In this document: piece by piece, positions 6,241 through 6,609 of the stretch
Position numbering within the stretch: position 1 is the stretch's first letter
How the letters are laid out: each line of letters starts with the position of its first letter
DNA from: Brevundimonas sp. UBA4609
GTDB lineage: Bacteria > Pseudomonadota > Alphaproteobacteria > Caulobacterales > Caulobacteraceae
Direction: 5' to 3'
NCBI GenBank assembly: GCA_002386585.1
Contig: DGIZ01000021.1
Location: 515 to 7,123 of the forward strand
DNA length: 6,609 bases
Made by a program: the position numbers and the translations under genes
Notes under the pieces: model-generated
The model's input: only the letters and a program-made list of their open reading frames with translations
The model's database searches: none
Told to the model about the DNA's origin: nothing

Positions 6241-6609
6241 TTACCGGCTCAGCGCCGACAACCCCTCAATCGCCTCACGCGTTTCCCTTTGCAGCGTCGC
6301 GACCAGTTCGGCGGCGGGCAGGGCGCGGCCCAGGGGTGCGCCTTGCCCGGCCCAGTGCGGCGCGTAGCCGTTGTCGCCCTTCGCCCTGGCCGCCGCGTTC
6401 AGCGCCTTGCCGAGATCGTAGGCGTAGGGATAGGCGGCGATCTTCGCCTCATCGGCGCGGCGCATGAAGGCGTTCTCGACCCCGCGCGCCGGACGGCCGG
6501 AGATGGCCGCCCTGACCCGGGTGCGCCCAGCCTCCGCCCCCGACAAGGCCGTCCGATAGGCCGCATCCGCCGCCGATTCCGGGCAGGCGGCGAAGGCTGT
6601 GCCCATCTG
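6241..6609 (-). CDS. Nitronate monooxygenase, C-terminal part (5' end beyond window)
   Basis: The last 122 codons of a gene entering from the right edge and ending in TAA at 6241-6243. The visible part starts QMGTAFAACPES, the end of the TIM-barrel FMN site in the 2-nitropropane dioxygenase/nitronate monooxygenase family. It continues with SGRPARGVENAFM, AAYPYAYDLGKALNAAARAKGD and HWAGQGAPLGRALPAAELVATL, the usual C-terminal blocks (GRpARgi.N, YP, WaGQ). The family oxidises alkyl nitronates such as propionate 3-nitronate with FMN and O2, a detoxification role. The catalytic histidine and most of the FMN site lie outside the window, so activity cannot be judged. It is convergent with recO and probably unrelated to it. 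Confidence 0.9.
   Translation of the reverse strand, partial: QMGTAFAACPESAADAAYRTALSGAEAGRTRVRAAISGRPARGVENAFMRRADEAKIAAYPYAYDLGKALNAAARAKGDNGYAPHWAGQGAPLGRALPAAELVATLQRETREAIEGLSALSR

Noticed and set aside
6236..6251. TGAGC/GCTCA inverted repeat between recO and the nitronate monooxygenase as a terminator
   Set aside because: Only five base pairs, overlaps the stop codon and has no T-run.
1..6609. CRISPR arrays, tRNA or rRNA genes, insertion sequences, toxin-antitoxin pairs
   Set aside because: No regularly spaced repeats, no cloverleaf or rRNA-like sequence, and no transposase or toxin-like proteins were seen.

Overview
The window is a 6.6 kb piece of a very GC-rich bacterial chromosome with G/C-ending codons throughout. 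The RecO sequence, the short LuxR-type regulator and the general style fit an alphaproteobacterium, most likely Caulobacterales (Brevundimonas/Caulobacter-like). That placement is inference; no rRNA or other marker is present. Both ends of the window cut through genes.

Layout. (1) 1-3372, minus strand: one uninterrupted reading frame of 1124 codons that runs off the left edge. It starts as a normal ATP-dependent 5-oxoprolinase/hydantoinase (HyuA domain, then HyuB domain). In the middle of HyuB it switches, in frame, to the C-terminal half of a malonyl-CoA:ACP transacylase of the FabD/MdcH type. The switch falls on a stretch reading YPAAVVAG, which fits both families. This is the most unusual item here: a true gene fusion by deletion or recombination, or a chimeric assembly join. 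(2) 3406-4897, minus strand: a cluster of small accessory genes: a GerE/LuxR helix-turn-helix protein, a second coding frame lying wholly inside it, a 118-residue soluble helical protein, and a five-helix membrane protein. A perfect 12-bp-arm palindrome covers the ribosome binding site and start codon of the membrane protein. Short gaps (about 15 to 33 bp) suggest these genes and the oxoprolinase are transcribed together. (3) 4898-5022: a 125-bp divergent intergenic region. (4) 5023-6209, plus strand: a SnoaL-like/NTF2-fold protein overlapping recO by one base (TGATG), so the two are probably translationally coupled. (5) 6241-6609, minus strand: the C-terminal part of a nitronate monooxygenase, convergent with recO.

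recO is a housekeeping gene and the SnoaL-like gene travels with it. The minus-strand cluster looks like accessory content. The two points most worth checking are the oxoprolinase/transacylase junction at 286-309 and the frame conflict at 4259-4605.
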